From Elusimicrobiota bacterium (GTDB lineage: Bacteria > Elusimicrobiota > Elusimicrobia > FEN-1173): a stretch of DNA of 64,000 nucleotides. Under the pieces are notes generated by a model. It ran no database searches and was not told where the DNA came from. It saw nothing but the letters and a program-made list of their open reading frames with translations. This document shows, piece after piece, positions 38,967 to 48,200 of this stretch. How positions within the stretch are numbered: the first letter of the stretch is position 1; every line of letters begins with the position of its first letter. The stretch covers positions 496,001-560,000 of the forward strand of contig JADKIY010000001.1 of NCBI GenBank assembly GCA_016722575.1, in the 5' to 3' direction. Both the position numbers and the translations under genes were made by a program.

Positions 38967-39260
38967 ATGCCGGCCTTCGACGTCACCTGCCCCTGTTGCC
39001 GCGCGACCTTGACCGTGAGCGGCGACGCCCAGACCGTCCTCAAATTCAAAGAGGCCCCGAAACCCAAGGCGGTGTCGGACTTGACCGAAGCGGCCCGGGC
39101 CCTTCAAAAAGATCCGGAGCGCCGGGAAGAACTGTTCAAGCAATCGCTGGAAACCGAAAAAACCAAAGGCGACAAATTGAAAAAATCCTTCAACGATCTC
39201 TTTAAGCGCGCGGCCGAGGAGCCCCTGGAACGGCCGACCCGCGACATGGACCTCGACTGA
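38967..39260 (+). CDS. zinc-ribbon-like protein upstream of parA
   Basis: A 97-aa protein starting with DVTCPCCRATLTV (Cys8, Cys10, Cys11), a half zinc-ribbon. A charged helical part of probable coiled-coil type follows (LTEAARALQKDPERREELFK, LKKSFNDLFKRAAEEP). With only one cysteine pair, metal binding would need dimerisation or another partner. The TGA stop overlaps the parA ATG. Its constant link to parA suggests a role in chromosome segregation or regulation of parAB, but no function is known to me. Confidence 0.65.
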   Translation: MPAFDVTCPCCRATLTVSGDAQTVLKFKEAPKPKAVSDLTEAARALQKDPERREELFKQSLETEKTKGDKLKKSFNDLFKRAAEEPLERPTRDMDLD

Positions 39261-40069
39261 TGGCCCGCGTCATCGCCGTCGCCAACCAGAAGGGCGGGGT
39301 GGGGAAAACCACCACCGCCGTGAACTTGGCCGCCTCCCTGGCGCACCTGGGCCAGGAAACTCTTTTGATCGACATGGATCCCCAGGCCAACCTCACCTCG
39401 GGCCTCGGCATCGCCCAGGACGGGTTGGAAAAACACGTTTACCACGTGCTCCTGGACAACGCGGGCTTGGAGGAAGTGCTCCGGGAAAGCGGGTGGGAAT
39501 GGCTGGACGTGATCCCTTCGCACATGGACCTCTACGGCGCCGAAGTCGAGCTGGTCAACGCCGAAAGCCGGGAAACGCGGCTGTCGGCCGCCCTGTCGCG
39601 TTTTCAGCGGGCCTACAAATACGTGATCATCGATTGCCCCCCGGCCTTGAACCTTCTGACCTTGAACGCCCTGACGGCCGCCGATTCGGTCCTCATCCCC
39701 ATGCCCTGCGAGTATTACGCCCTGGAAGGCCTGTCCATGCTGGTCAAGACCATCGAAAAAATCCGGGCGGGCTTGAACCCCCGGTTGGAGCTGGAAGGCG
39801 TGCTGGTGACCATGTTCGACGGGCGGGCCAACCTGGCCCAGCAGGTCCTCTCCGAAATCAAAAAGTTTTTCGGCAGCAAAGTGTATCAGACGGTGATTCC
39901 CCGCAACGTTCGTCTGGCCGAGGCCCCGAGCCACGGCCAGCCGGCGATCGTGTACGACCGGCAATCCACCGGCGCGTCGGCCTATTTGACCTTCGCCCGG
40001 GAATTCCTGGAGCGGCGCGGCACGCCCGTTCCCGTGCCCGCGGCGGCGGAACCCGTGAAGGCTTCGTAA
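39260..40069 (+). CDS. parA: ParA/Soj chromosome-partitioning ATPase
   Basis: A 269-aa deviant-Walker ATPase. KGGVGKTTTAVNLAASL is the P-loop (residues about 11-17), LLIDMDPQANLTSGLG the second motif, IDCPPALNLLTLNAL the Walker B region, and VIPRNVRLAEAPSHGQPAI the C-terminal signature of Soj. It binds DNA in the ATP state and moves ParB-parS complexes. ATG at 39260 shares a base with the upstream TGA. parB follows 22 bases later. Confidence 0.95.
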   Translation: MARVIAVANQKGGVGKTTTAVNLAASLAHLGQETLLIDMDPQANLTSGLGIAQDGLEKHVYHVLLDNAGLEEVLRESGWEWLDVIPSHMDLYGAEVELVNAESRETRLSAALSRFQRAYKYVIIDCPPALNLLTLNALTAADSVLIPMPCEYYALEGLSMLVKTIEKIRAGLNPRLELEGVLVTMFDGRANLAQQVLSEIKKFFGSKVYQTVIPRNVRLAEAPSHGQPAIVYDRQSTGASAYLTFAREFLERRGTPVPVPAAAEPVKAS

Positions 40070-40091
40070 GCTGGGTCAAGGGAGAATCGCG

Positions 40092-40967
40092 ATGGCGCAC
40101 AAAGCGTTGGGTCGGGGCTTGGAAGCCCTGTTGAAGCCCGTGATGGGCGGGGGCGGCGGCGACGACCGCACCTCCATCAGCAAGATCGCCGTGGAGAAAA
40201 TCCGCCCGAACCGCCATCAGCCGCGGGTTCGCTTCACCCCGGATTCCCTTCAAGAGTTGGCCGATTCCATCAAAATCCACGGCTTGGCCCAGCCGCTCCT
40301 GGTCTCGCCCTCGGCGGTGCCCGGCGAGTTTGAATTGGTGGCCGGGGAGCGCCGTCTCCGGGCGGCCCGCATGGCCGGCATGGTGGACGTTCCCTGCGTC
40401 ATCCGCTCCGTCACCGACCGGGAACGCCACGAGCTGTCCCTGATCGAAAACATTCAACGGGAAAACCTGAACGCCATCGAAGAAGCGGAGTCCATGCGAA
40501 AATTGATGGACGAGGCGGGCCTCACCCAGGAAGACATGGCGAAACGGCTGGGCAAAAGCCGGTCCGGCATCGCGAACAAACTGCGCCTGTTGGAACTGTC
40601 CCAAATGATCCGGAACGCCCTCATGGAAGGCCTGTTGACCGAAGGCCACGCCCGGGCGTTGCTGGGTCTCGAGGGAAAACAGCTTCAGGAAGACCTGGCC
40701 AAGCGCGTCGTCCAGGAAAAATTGAACGTGCGGGACGTCGAGCGCCTCGTGGCCGAATGGTCCGCCGCCCCGGAGCGCGTTCGCCCGGCCAAACGGAAAA
40801 ACCCCGACGTGCGCGTGCTGGAAGAAGAGCTTCAGCGCCACCTGGGACGCCGGGTGGTGGTGGACTCCCGGGGCAAGGACAAGGGATGGGTCCGCCTGGA
40901 ATTTTATTCCGTCAACGACCTGGAGGTCCTCACCCAGCAATTGCGGGGCCGCGGCCACCACAAATGA
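40092..40967 (+). CDS. parB: ParB/Spo0J chromosome-partitioning protein
   Basis: A 291-aa ParB. The N-terminal CTPase fold has IRPNRHQPRVRFTPDSLQELADSI and AGERRLRAARMAG (the GERRxRA motif), and ELSLIENIQRENLNAIEEA. The central helix-turn-helix is TQEDMAKRLGKSRSGIANKLRLLELS. A C-terminal dimerisation domain ends the protein. It would bind parS and form CTP-dependent clamps. I saw no good TGTTTCACGTGAAACA-like parS in this window. GGGAGAATC precedes the ATG at 40092. The stop overlaps the next gene (ATGA). Confidence 0.95.
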   Translation: MAHKALGRGLEALLKPVMGGGGGDDRTSISKIAVEKIRPNRHQPRVRFTPDSLQELADSIKIHGLAQPLLVSPSAVPGEFELVAGERRLRAARMAGMVDVPCVIRSVTDRERHELSLIENIQRENLNAIEEAESMRKLMDEAGLTQEDMAKRLGKSRSGIANKLRLLELSQMIRNALMEGLLTEGHARALLGLEGKQLQEDLAKRVVQEKLNVRDVERLVAEWSAAPERVRPAKRKNPDVRVLEEELQRHLGRRVVVDSRGKDKGWVRLEFYSVNDLEVLTQQLRGRGHHK

Positions 40968-42097
40968 GACGTTCCACGCTTTGGTTGTTCGCCGCTTTGT
41001 GGGCCGTCGGGTGCGCGACCGCGCCGGTCAAGCCCGCCCGGCGCGCCCCACCGTTTCCGACCTCCCCCGGGATTTCCAAAAACCGAACGACGACCGTCGC
41101 GGAGAAGCCGGCGCCCCCGCCGCCCCCCCCCGTGTTGACGCTCCCGGCCCCGTTGCCGGCCGACGCCGAGCCGTCCGCGGCGGCGGTCCCCCAGCTGTTG
41201 TCGTCCCTGCCCAACCTCAACGATTACACGCTCCTGGCCAACGGCGGCTGGAACGCCAATTGGTATGTCGGCCACAACACCTGCTGGGTTCATAAACTGC
41301 CCGCCGCTTCGTCGGGTCCCTACGTCCGGGCTTTCGTCGGCGCCAAGCTGGGGGCCATGAAAACCGAGCCGATCCCCGGGCGGCCCACCTGGGAGCGACG
41401 GGTGATCCCCGGCGAAGTGGCCATCGCCCTGGGCCCCGAACCGGCGTGGTCGCAAAGCAAACGTTATCTTCTCGCCATGTCCGAGGACATTCCGTTGGAA
41501 GGCGACGCGGACAACGCGCTGGAGGGCGTGGGCGAAGCCCGCTGGTTCTGGGTCGAGGTGCCCGTCAAATCGATTTCAACGACCGGCGACAACTACGTGG
41601 CCGTTTATTCCCCCGACGACGAATTCCGGGACGCCCGCCACGCTCCGATTCTGGCGGCGGGCCCCACCAACGGCGTCGTCGACACCTGGCTCAACAATTC
41701 CGTGCGCGGTCAACCGCCCCTGACGCCCGCCGAAGCCTTGAAAACCCCGGTGGTTTCCTACGAACCGGCCGTGGCGCTTAAATTGGTGCCCGCCCGGGAA
41801 GAGCGCCCCCGGGTGGCCTGGCGGCGCCCCCCCGCCAAAGACGCCGAAATCAACCCGCGCCTTGTTTTGGAGGCGGAGGTCTCGGGCTCCGATATTGAAT
41901 GCGCCTGGGTGGAATTCTCAACCGACAGCCGTTCCTGGCATCGGGCGGGACGCCGCCAATGGGGCGCGCCCTACGCCTTTACCCTCTCCCGGGACGCCTT
42001 GCCGAAGGGACCCCTGCAGGTGCGGGCCGTGGCCCAGGACGCGTGGGAGTATACCGGCGCCTCGACCGTTTTGGTTTTGAAAGTTCCCCGAAAATAA
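40964..42097 (+). CDS. hypothetical lipoprotein
   Basis: A 377-aa protein with a lipoprotein signal (lipobox WAVGC, Cys17). A proline-rich linker (PAPPPPPPVLTLPAPLPADA) follows, then beta-rich globular parts: NGGWNANWYVGHNTCWVHKL, WFWVEVPVKSISTTGDNYVA, and a C-terminal segment resembling an Ig-like or Big domain (DIECAWVEFSTDSRSWHRAG, LQVRAVAQDAWEYTG). It is translationally coupled to parB. Function unknown; it is presumably anchored in the outer membrane. Confidence 0.65.
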   Translation: MRRSTLWLFAALWAVGCATAPVKPARRAPPFPTSPGISKNRTTTVAEKPAPPPPPPVLTLPAPLPADAEPSAAAVPQLLSSLPNLNDYTLLANGGWNANWYVGHNTCWVHKLPAASSGPYVRAFVGAKLGAMKTEPIPGRPTWERRVIPGEVAIALGPEPAWSQSKRYLLAMSEDIPLEGDADNALEGVGEARWFWVEVPVKSISTTGDNYVAVYSPDDEFRDARHAPILAAGPTNGVVDTWLNNSVRGQPPLTPAEALKTPVVSYEPAVALKLVPAREERPRVAWRRPPAKDAEINPRLVLEAEVSGSDIECAWVEFSTDSRSWHRAGRRQWGAPYAFTLSRDALPKGPLQVRAVAQDAWEYTGASTVLVLKVPRK

Positions 42098-42107
42098 CGG
42101 AGGCCCT

Positions 42108-42326
42108 ATGAAACGACTAATTCTTCTTTTGCCTTTTCTCGCCGCCTGCACGTCCAAACCCAAAGAAGCCGCGGCGCCCGCGCCCAAGGTGGACAACACC
42201 GTGGTCCGTTACACCGAGAGCCTGAAGTACGACGTTCAGAAGGCCAAGGAAGCCCAGGTCAAAGCCAACGAGGCCATCGCCCGGGAACAAGCCACCGCGG
42301 CGGCCGCCGCCCAAGCCACGGAATAA
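42108..42326 (+). CDS. small alanine-rich lipoprotein
   Basis: A 72-aa protein with a lipoprotein signal (LPFLAAC, Cys14), followed by a lysine- and alanine-rich helix (VRYTESLKYDVQKAKEAQVKA) likely to form a coiled coil, and an Ala/Thr tail. CGGAGG precedes the ATG at 42108. It lies ten bases after the preceding lipoprotein gene. It resembles small Lpp-like envelope proteins in design, but there is no C-terminal peptidoglycan-attachment lysine. Function unknown. Confidence 0.7.
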   Translation: MKRLILLLPFLAACTSKPKEAAAPAPKVDNTVVRYTESLKYDVQKAKEAQVKANEAIAREQATAAAAAQATE

Positions 42327-42369
42327 GTGTCCCTCCCCCTCGCCCCGCGGTTTTCGGGCAGGCGCTAAC

Positions 42370-43470
42370 GTGCGCGTCCTTCACGTCACCGAAAGCCGGA
42401 GCTGGTCCGGTGGAACGGTGCAATTGTGGAACCTTTGCCGGGGCCTCACCGCGGCGGGCCATCGGGCGGCTCTTTTCTGCCCCCCCGACGGGGAACTCGT
42501 CAAGCACGCCGCCGACGGCTCGGTGCGTTTGGAAACCTGCCCCATGCGGGAGGATTACGATGTCCCCGCCGCTTGGCGGCTGGCGCGCCTGGTCCGGGAA
42601 TTTCAACCCGACATCGTCCACGCCCACCATCCCCGGGCCCACGCCATCGCGCTTTTGGCGTCCCTCTTTGCGCCGGTTCGGCGCCTCGTGGTTTCCCGCC
42701 GGGTCTCTTTCAAACTCAAAAAATGGAACGTCTTCAGCCAACTGAAATACCGTTCCGGCCGTATTAAGATGTACGTCGCGGTGTCGGACGATATTCGCCG
42801 GGTGCTGGTGGCCGGCGGCGTGGCGCCGGAGAAGGTTCAGGTGATCTATTCCGGCGTCGACGTTAAAAAATTTGCGCCCCGTCCCCCGGACGAAACGGTT
42901 CGCCGCTCCCTGGGCCTGCCCGCCGGTGTGCCGGTGGTGGGCAACCTGACCCACTATTCCTGGTGGAAGGGGCAGTCCTTTTTCCTGGAAGCCGCCCGCA
43001 AAGTATTGGACGCGGGGGTCCGGGCCCATTTCCTCCTGGTGGGCAAAGACACCGACGGGGGCGACGCCTTGAACCGCGTCCACGCCCTGGGCATCGACGA
43101 TCAAGTGACCCTGGCGGGGTTTCGCACCGATATGCCGGAAATTCTTTCGACCTTGTCCGCGAGCGTGGTGTCGTCCCTGGCGGGGGAGGGTTTTTCGGGA
43201 GTTCTTCGGGAATCCATGTGCATGGGGATCCCGGTGGCCGCCACGGCCGTGGGGGGGAACGGGGAATTGGTGAAAAACGAGAAAACGGGCCTTCTGGTTC
43301 CGCCCGCCGACGCCGACGCCCTGGCGGCCGCGGTCCGGCGTCTGCTCACGGAACCCGAACTCGCCCAGCGCATGTCCCGGGAGGCCCGGACCAACGTGGT
43401 GGAGAATTATTCCATCGACAACATGGTCGCCAAAACGATCCGGCTCTACGAACGCTTGGTGTTTGCGTGA
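42370..43470 (+). CDS. group 1 family glycosyltransferase (GT4)
   Basis: A 366-aa GT-B glycosyltransferase. The N-terminal domain starts VLHVTESRSWSGGTVQLWNL and has VHAHHPRAHAIAL. The C-terminal domain has VIYSGVDVKKF, VVGNLTHYSWWKGQSFFLEA, the EX7E motif in GEGFSGVLRESMCMGIPVAA, and EKTGLLVPPADADALA. It transfers a sugar from a nucleotide donor to an envelope acceptor; neither is identifiable. GTG at 42370, 43 bases after the preceding gene. Its stop overlaps the next gene (GTGA), linking it to two envelope proteins. Confidence 0.9.
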   Translation: MRVLHVTESRSWSGGTVQLWNLCRGLTAAGHRAALFCPPDGELVKHAADGSVRLETCPMREDYDVPAAWRLARLVREFQPDIVHAHHPRAHAIALLASLFAPVRRLVVSRRVSFKLKKWNVFSQLKYRSGRIKMYVAVSDDIRRVLVAGGVAPEKVQVIYSGVDVKKFAPRPPDETVRRSLGLPAGVPVVGNLTHYSWWKGQSFFLEAARKVLDAGVRAHFLLVGKDTDGGDALNRVHALGIDDQVTLAGFRTDMPEILSTLSASVVSSLAGEGFSGVLRESMCMGIPVAATAVGGNGELVKNEKTGLLVPPADADALAAAVRRLLTEPELAQRMSREARTNVVENYSIDNMVAKTIRLYERLVFA

Positions 43471-44273
43471 AGTCTTTTTTGGCCGCGGCCGTTTTTTGGG
43501 TTGCCGCGGGCGCCCGGGCCGGCGAATGGTCCGTTCAATACCTTCCCCAGGTTCGGACGGAATACGAAGGCACCGGTTTTCGCCAGGTGCCCAACGGGTG
43601 GGAGCTCAAGGTCAAACCCTGGACCCCCGCCGGCGGTTTGCGCTGGCAGCAACCCCTGGCCCCGAAACTCTCCCTCCAAGCCCAATACTGGGTGAACCGC
43701 TCGGCCTATTTTAAGGAAGACGGAAACACCCAGCTGGGACCCCTGCGCCAAACCGGTTTGACCCGCCAATCGATTCAATCGTTGTGGGTGGATGTCCGTC
43801 GACCCCTGGCGGGTTCCGCGGTGGAGGCGGTGGGGGGCGTTCACGGTGTGTATCAGAGTTTCCGTCGAAAAGACATCGTGTTCAACGGCGCGGCCGACCC
43901 GTCGTCCACCTTGGACACCCAATCCGGCCTGGGCGCGCACCTGGGTGTCCATTTCGGCCGCCTATTGCCGCCGGAGGAGCGTCGCGGGTATTTTTGGGAC
44001 GGCGAACTTCTCCTGGGCCGATTGCTCTGGACCCGGAACAACCGGCGCACCGAGGGCGGCGGCATTCATTCGGGAGGGTACACCTATTCTTTCCGACTCG
44101 AGGCCGGCCGAGCGGTGGGGCCCCTGCGTTTGAGTTTGGGCTACGCCCGTCAGATGTATGAAATCCTGGTCCCCGGCGGCCGGGCCCTTCCGTCGGGCGC
44201 CGCGGGTTCCCTCCCCATCAACAAAACCGATTTCTTCGGGCCCTATCTTTCCGTGGGGTGGGCCTACCGATGA
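43467..44273 (+). CDS. secreted outer-membrane-like protein, paralogue A
   Basis: A 268-aa protein with signal peptide (LAAAVFWVAAGARA, residues about 4-18). The mature part has alternating polar and hydrophobic strands such as LSLQAQYWVNRSAYF, EAVGGVHGVYQSF, YTYSFRLEAG and RLSLGYARQMY, and ends with an aromatic residue pattern (VGWAYR), so it is likely a small beta-barrel. It is similar to the next gene in length, start (GEWSVQYLPQ) and layout. GTG at 43467 overlaps the glycosyltransferase stop. Role unknown; a saccharide transport or assembly function would fit the neighbour. Confidence 0.6.
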   Translation: MKSFLAAAVFWVAAGARAGEWSVQYLPQVRTEYEGTGFRQVPNGWELKVKPWTPAGGLRWQQPLAPKLSLQAQYWVNRSAYFKEDGNTQLGPLRQTGLTRQSIQSLWVDVRRPLAGSAVEAVGGVHGVYQSFRRKDIVFNGAADPSSTLDTQSGLGAHLGVHFGRLLPPEERRGYFWDGELLLGRLLWTRNNRRTEGGGIHSGGYTYSFRLEAGRAVGPLRLSLGYARQMYEILVPGGRALPSGAAGSLPINKTDFFGPYLSVGWAYR

Positions 44274-45094
44274 ATCTTCGATCCCTGACGCTCGGAATTC
44301 TGGCCGTCGCCTCCCTCTCCGTCGCCCATTCGGTGGAACCCGACGGCGGAACCTGGTCCATGACCCTGGTTCCCGGCGCGACCCTGCGTTACCGCGGGGA
44401 AGGAAAAATACTGCCCCAGGGCTACGTGAACCGAACGGAAAAACAGCGGGCCCCGCTTTACCGCTTGGAGTGGAGGCAAAAGGCCGATCCGTCGGGGTAT
44501 TGGGGGTTCGCCCTTTGGCACACGGGCGTTTTTGGGGGAGGCGCCTTCCGCCCCGAGAGCGTGCCGGACGTGGCGGGGGGAGATTACCAAACCGACCTTT
44601 TAAACGTCGGATTCACCAATTTATTCGTGACGTACCATCGTCCGCTGGAAAGTTGGCCGGTGGAGGCCGAGGTCGGTTTTTCCATCGCCCGGGAAATATT
44701 TAAACGGAAAGAATTCGTCGTGCAGGGGATCGCCGCGCCCAACGGGTTGGACGACGTGAACGAGATTTCAGCGGAAGGGTTCGGCGTCGGGCTTTCGGGT
44801 ATTCACGGCGGGCCGGTGTATGTTCGATGGCGGGCCGCCGCCCATTATTACGTTCAGCTTTTTGACGCGAAGACGGACGCTTCCGCGGGGCAGATTTTCC
44901 AATCCGAAGCCGGCCTGGGTTGGCGGCGGGGGCGGTTCAGCGTCGAAACCGGGGCCTTGTGGCAGGCCTGGTTCATCCTCGGCCAAGGGAATCGGCGCCT
45001 GTCGGTGCCGGGCACCCCCGGGGCCGTCATCTCCTACAACCGCCAAGACACCCGTCTGGGCGGCCTTTACCTAAAAATCGAAAACCGTTTTTAA
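44270..45094 (+). CDS. secreted outer-membrane-like protein, paralogue B
   Basis: A 274-aa protein with signal peptide (LTLGILAVASLSVAHS). The mature N-terminus GTWSMTLVPGATLRYRG parallels the preceding protein's, and the body has many amphipathic strands (YWGFALWHTGVF, LFVTYHRPLESW, YVRWRAAAHYYVQLF) ending LYLKIENRF, the typical C-terminal Phe of outer-membrane barrels. ATG at 44270 overlaps the upstream stop. It converges with the large FG-GAP gene. Together with its paralogue it may form a pair of porin-like subunits. Confidence 0.6.
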   Translation: MNLRSLTLGILAVASLSVAHSVEPDGGTWSMTLVPGATLRYRGEGKILPQGYVNRTEKQRAPLYRLEWRQKADPSGYWGFALWHTGVFGGGAFRPESVPDVAGGDYQTDLLNVGFTNLFVTYHRPLESWPVEAEVGFSIAREIFKRKEFVVQGIAAPNGLDDVNEISAEGFGVGLSGIHGGPVYVRWRAAAHYYVQLFDAKTDASAGQIFQSEAGLGWRRGRFSVETGALWQAWFILGQGNRRLSVPGTPGAVISYNRQDTRLGGLYLKIENRF

Positions 45095-45100
45095 CCCGCC

Positions 45101-45122
45101 TTTTGCAAAAGGACGCGGGATT
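45101..45122. repeat. palindrome between convergent genes
   Basis: A CCTTTTGCAAAAGG palindrome followed by ACGC lies in the 149-base gap (45095-45243) between the paralogue B gene and the reverse FG-GAP gene. Its shape resembles the CCTTTGCC/GGCAAAGGACGGC core of the tandem repeats at 35297. No T run follows on either strand, so it is not a typical terminator. Nothing else is seen in this gap. Confidence 0.4.
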
Positions 45123-45243
45123 CGACAAAGGATACCGGACTTTTTCTTCCTCAGAAAGCTCGTCCATGGAACCCCCATGGCCTTCGCTTTCTTCGTCGAA
45201 ACTGTCTCGGTCCTCACGCCCATTGCAAAATTCGGGTTTAACG

Positions 45244-48200
45244 TTACGGCCCGGCGGTGATGGTGACGGTGATGTCCTGCGGCGACTCGGTGGCCGAGGT
45301 CGTCGGCATGTCCAGCCGGAACCAAATGTCGCGGGCGGCGGCCACCGGCACCGAGACCCCCGTCACCGATCCGTTGATCGAGAACTGGGTCGCGCTGGAC
45401 GGGGCGCTGGTCCCGGTGATGACGTCTTCCGGCCCGAAAGCCCCCAGGGCCGGACGCGACCCGTGGAACCCCCCCGACACCACGACCACGTCCCCCGACG
45501 TCGGCAAAGCGTTTCCGATGGACCAGGGGCTCCCCGCGGTCGTTGTCGCCGCGGAAAGGGAGTAGGTGCTGGCGATGTTGCCGTCGTTTTGAATCGTGAC
45601 GGCCGTGGCGGTGTGGGAACTGCTGCCCACGGCCAGCGACCCGAACAAGTACGGATCGCCCGCCGTGACCGTCACCGACCGGTTGATGAGGGCCGGGGTG
45701 GCGCTCGTGGTGTTTGAAATGTTGGACCACTCGCCCACGTCGTCTTGGCTCCAGAGAACCAAATAATAGAGGTCGTTGGTGGGGAGCGACAGGGGGTAAA
45801 CCTGGGACGTGCCCGCCACCGCCGTGGTGGCGATCGTCAGCGTGATCGCCCCCGACGGGGTCGTGGCCGTGCTCCACACCGTGGCGGCGATCGTCGAGTA
45901 TTGGATTCGAAAATTCCCGACCAAATTGTTATAAATCGCATCGTCCCCCGCCGCCGACCAGGACAACGTGACCAACCCCGGCGAAGCCCCCGTGACCGCG
46001 CCGAGGGTCGAGGTCGCCGGCCCCACGCCCGTCCAAAGGGTGCTGGTCGCGACGGCCAAGGCGGTGTAGGCGCTTTCCATCAGTCCCGCGTCGATGGTTT
46101 TGACGTGAAAATAATAGGTGGTGTCCGTGCGAAGCCCGTAATTGGTCGACAGCGAATTCCAGGGTTCCGTCGAATTCAGAACCATGCCGTATTTCGTGCC
46201 GCCGTCGTAGGTCTTGGGCGGGTCGAAGGGGCCGCTTTGGACCAAGGGCACAAAGGACGTTTTTGTCGCGATTTCAACGTAATAACTTAATCCAGCCTCC
46301 GGCGTGGCGCCGGGGGCGTTGTCGACCCCTTCGTTCCACATAAAGGTCCCGGTGGAGGTCCCCACGCGCTGGAAGACGAAGGAGGTTTTCAGGATCGTGG
46401 GCGGGTTGGGGGCCACGTTCGCCACGGTCGAAAGGTTTCGGTAGACGCGCAGTTGGTTGCCGCCGCCGCTGTCAACGCCGGACACGACAAAATCGATGTC
46501 GCCGTCGGCGTCGTAATCCCCAACGGCCAGGCCCCCCAGGGAAAGGTCGTCCGCGGCGGTGGGTTCCACTTCGACCCGGGTAAAGGCCCCGCCCCCGGCG
46601 TTGATGTACGCCCGGGTTTCCGGAACGCCCCCGGCCGTCGTCCCGGTCAACCCGTGCACCAGAATGTCCAAATCGCCGTCGTTGTCGATGTCGCCCCATT
46701 GGGCGCCGCCCCGGGAGTTGCCGCCGTCCACCCCGTTGACCTCGATTTGGGCGGGGTCGAAGGTCCCGTTGCCGTTGTTCCGATAGACCCGCAATTCCCG
46801 GTTGGCGGTCAATCCTCCCAAAACCCCCTCCACCAGAATGTCGAGATCGCCGTCGGCGTCGAAATCTCCGAAGTGGGCGCTGTGCTTGCCGTTGTACCCG
46901 TCAATCCCCGCGGCCGGATCCACGTCGATCTGATTGGGGTCGAAGGTTCCGTTCCCGTTGTTGCGGTAGACCCGAATCTCGCTGCTGGTGCCCCCGCCGT
47001 TCCATCCTTGGGCCAGAATATCCTGGTCGCCGTCCCCGTCGATGTCGCCCCAATCGACGATGCCGTCCTGGAGGCCGCCGGCGGCCCCGTCGATTTCAAT
47101 TTGGTTCGCATTGAAAGTCCCGTTGCCGTTGTTCAAATAGACCCGAAGCTGGCGGGCGTTGGCGGCGTCGAGGCCCGCGCAGAGTATGTCCAAGTCGCCG
47201 TCGTTGTCGGCGTCGCCCCATTTGACGTCGCCCGCGTTCAGCCCCCCGTTCAGCCCGTCCACTTCGATCTGATTGGCGTCAAAGGTCCCGCCGCCGTTGT
47301 TGCGATACACCCGAAGTTGGCTGTTCGCGGCCGCGCCCCCGGTGGTGATGCCCGAGGCCAAAATATCCAAATCGCCGTCCCCGTCAAAATCGCCCCAATC
47401 GACGCCGCCGGTGTACAAACCGCCATTGAGGGCGTCGACCTCGATTTGGGCGGAGTTGAACGTGCTGTCCCCGTTGTTAATGTAAACGCGGAGCTGATAG
47501 TTCGTCCCCGCCGAAACGCCGCTGGCCAGAATGTCCATGTCCCCGTCGTTGTCAAAATCGCCGAAGGAAACGCCGCCGTTTTGGAGGCCGCCGCCCACGC
47601 CGTCCACCTCGATTTGAAGCGGACTGAAATGCAGGGCCGGCGGGGTGGCGCTGGCGGTGTTGGAAATGGCGGAATACAGACCCACATCGTCCCGGCTCCA
47701 GAGGACGAAATACCAGGTCCCATTGTCAAATACCGTGACGGAAGTGCTCTGGGCGACCCCGGGCGCGATGGACGTAGCGAAATTCAACGTGTAGGCCCCC
47801 GCGGGGGTCGAAGTGGGGTTCCAAACGGTGGCGGCATTGCTGGAGTATTGAAGGATGTAGTTGCCGACCAGGTTCCCCCGGTTTTGATCGTCCCCCGGGG
47901 ACGTCCAGGTCAAGTTGACGATGCCGTCGCTGGCCCCCGCGCCCGCCGTCAACGTGACGGCGTTGGGGGCGACGCCGGTCCAAAGGGTGGCCGCGGCGCT
48001 GGGAGCGCTGTTCAACAGCCCGGCGTCGACGGTGTAGACGCGGTAATAATACGTGGTGTCGGTGCGCAGGCCCGGGTGCGCCAAGGCCGCGTTCCAGGGG
48101 GCCGTGGACACCAAATAAACCCCGTGGCGGCTGTTGCCGTCGTAAATCAGCGGGGGTCGGCTGTAATTCCCCCGTCGCGGCGTCGCGGTGCTGACGTGGG

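Noticed and set aside
39000..41000. parS site near parAB
   Set aside because: No sequence close to TGTTTCACGTGAAACA was seen.
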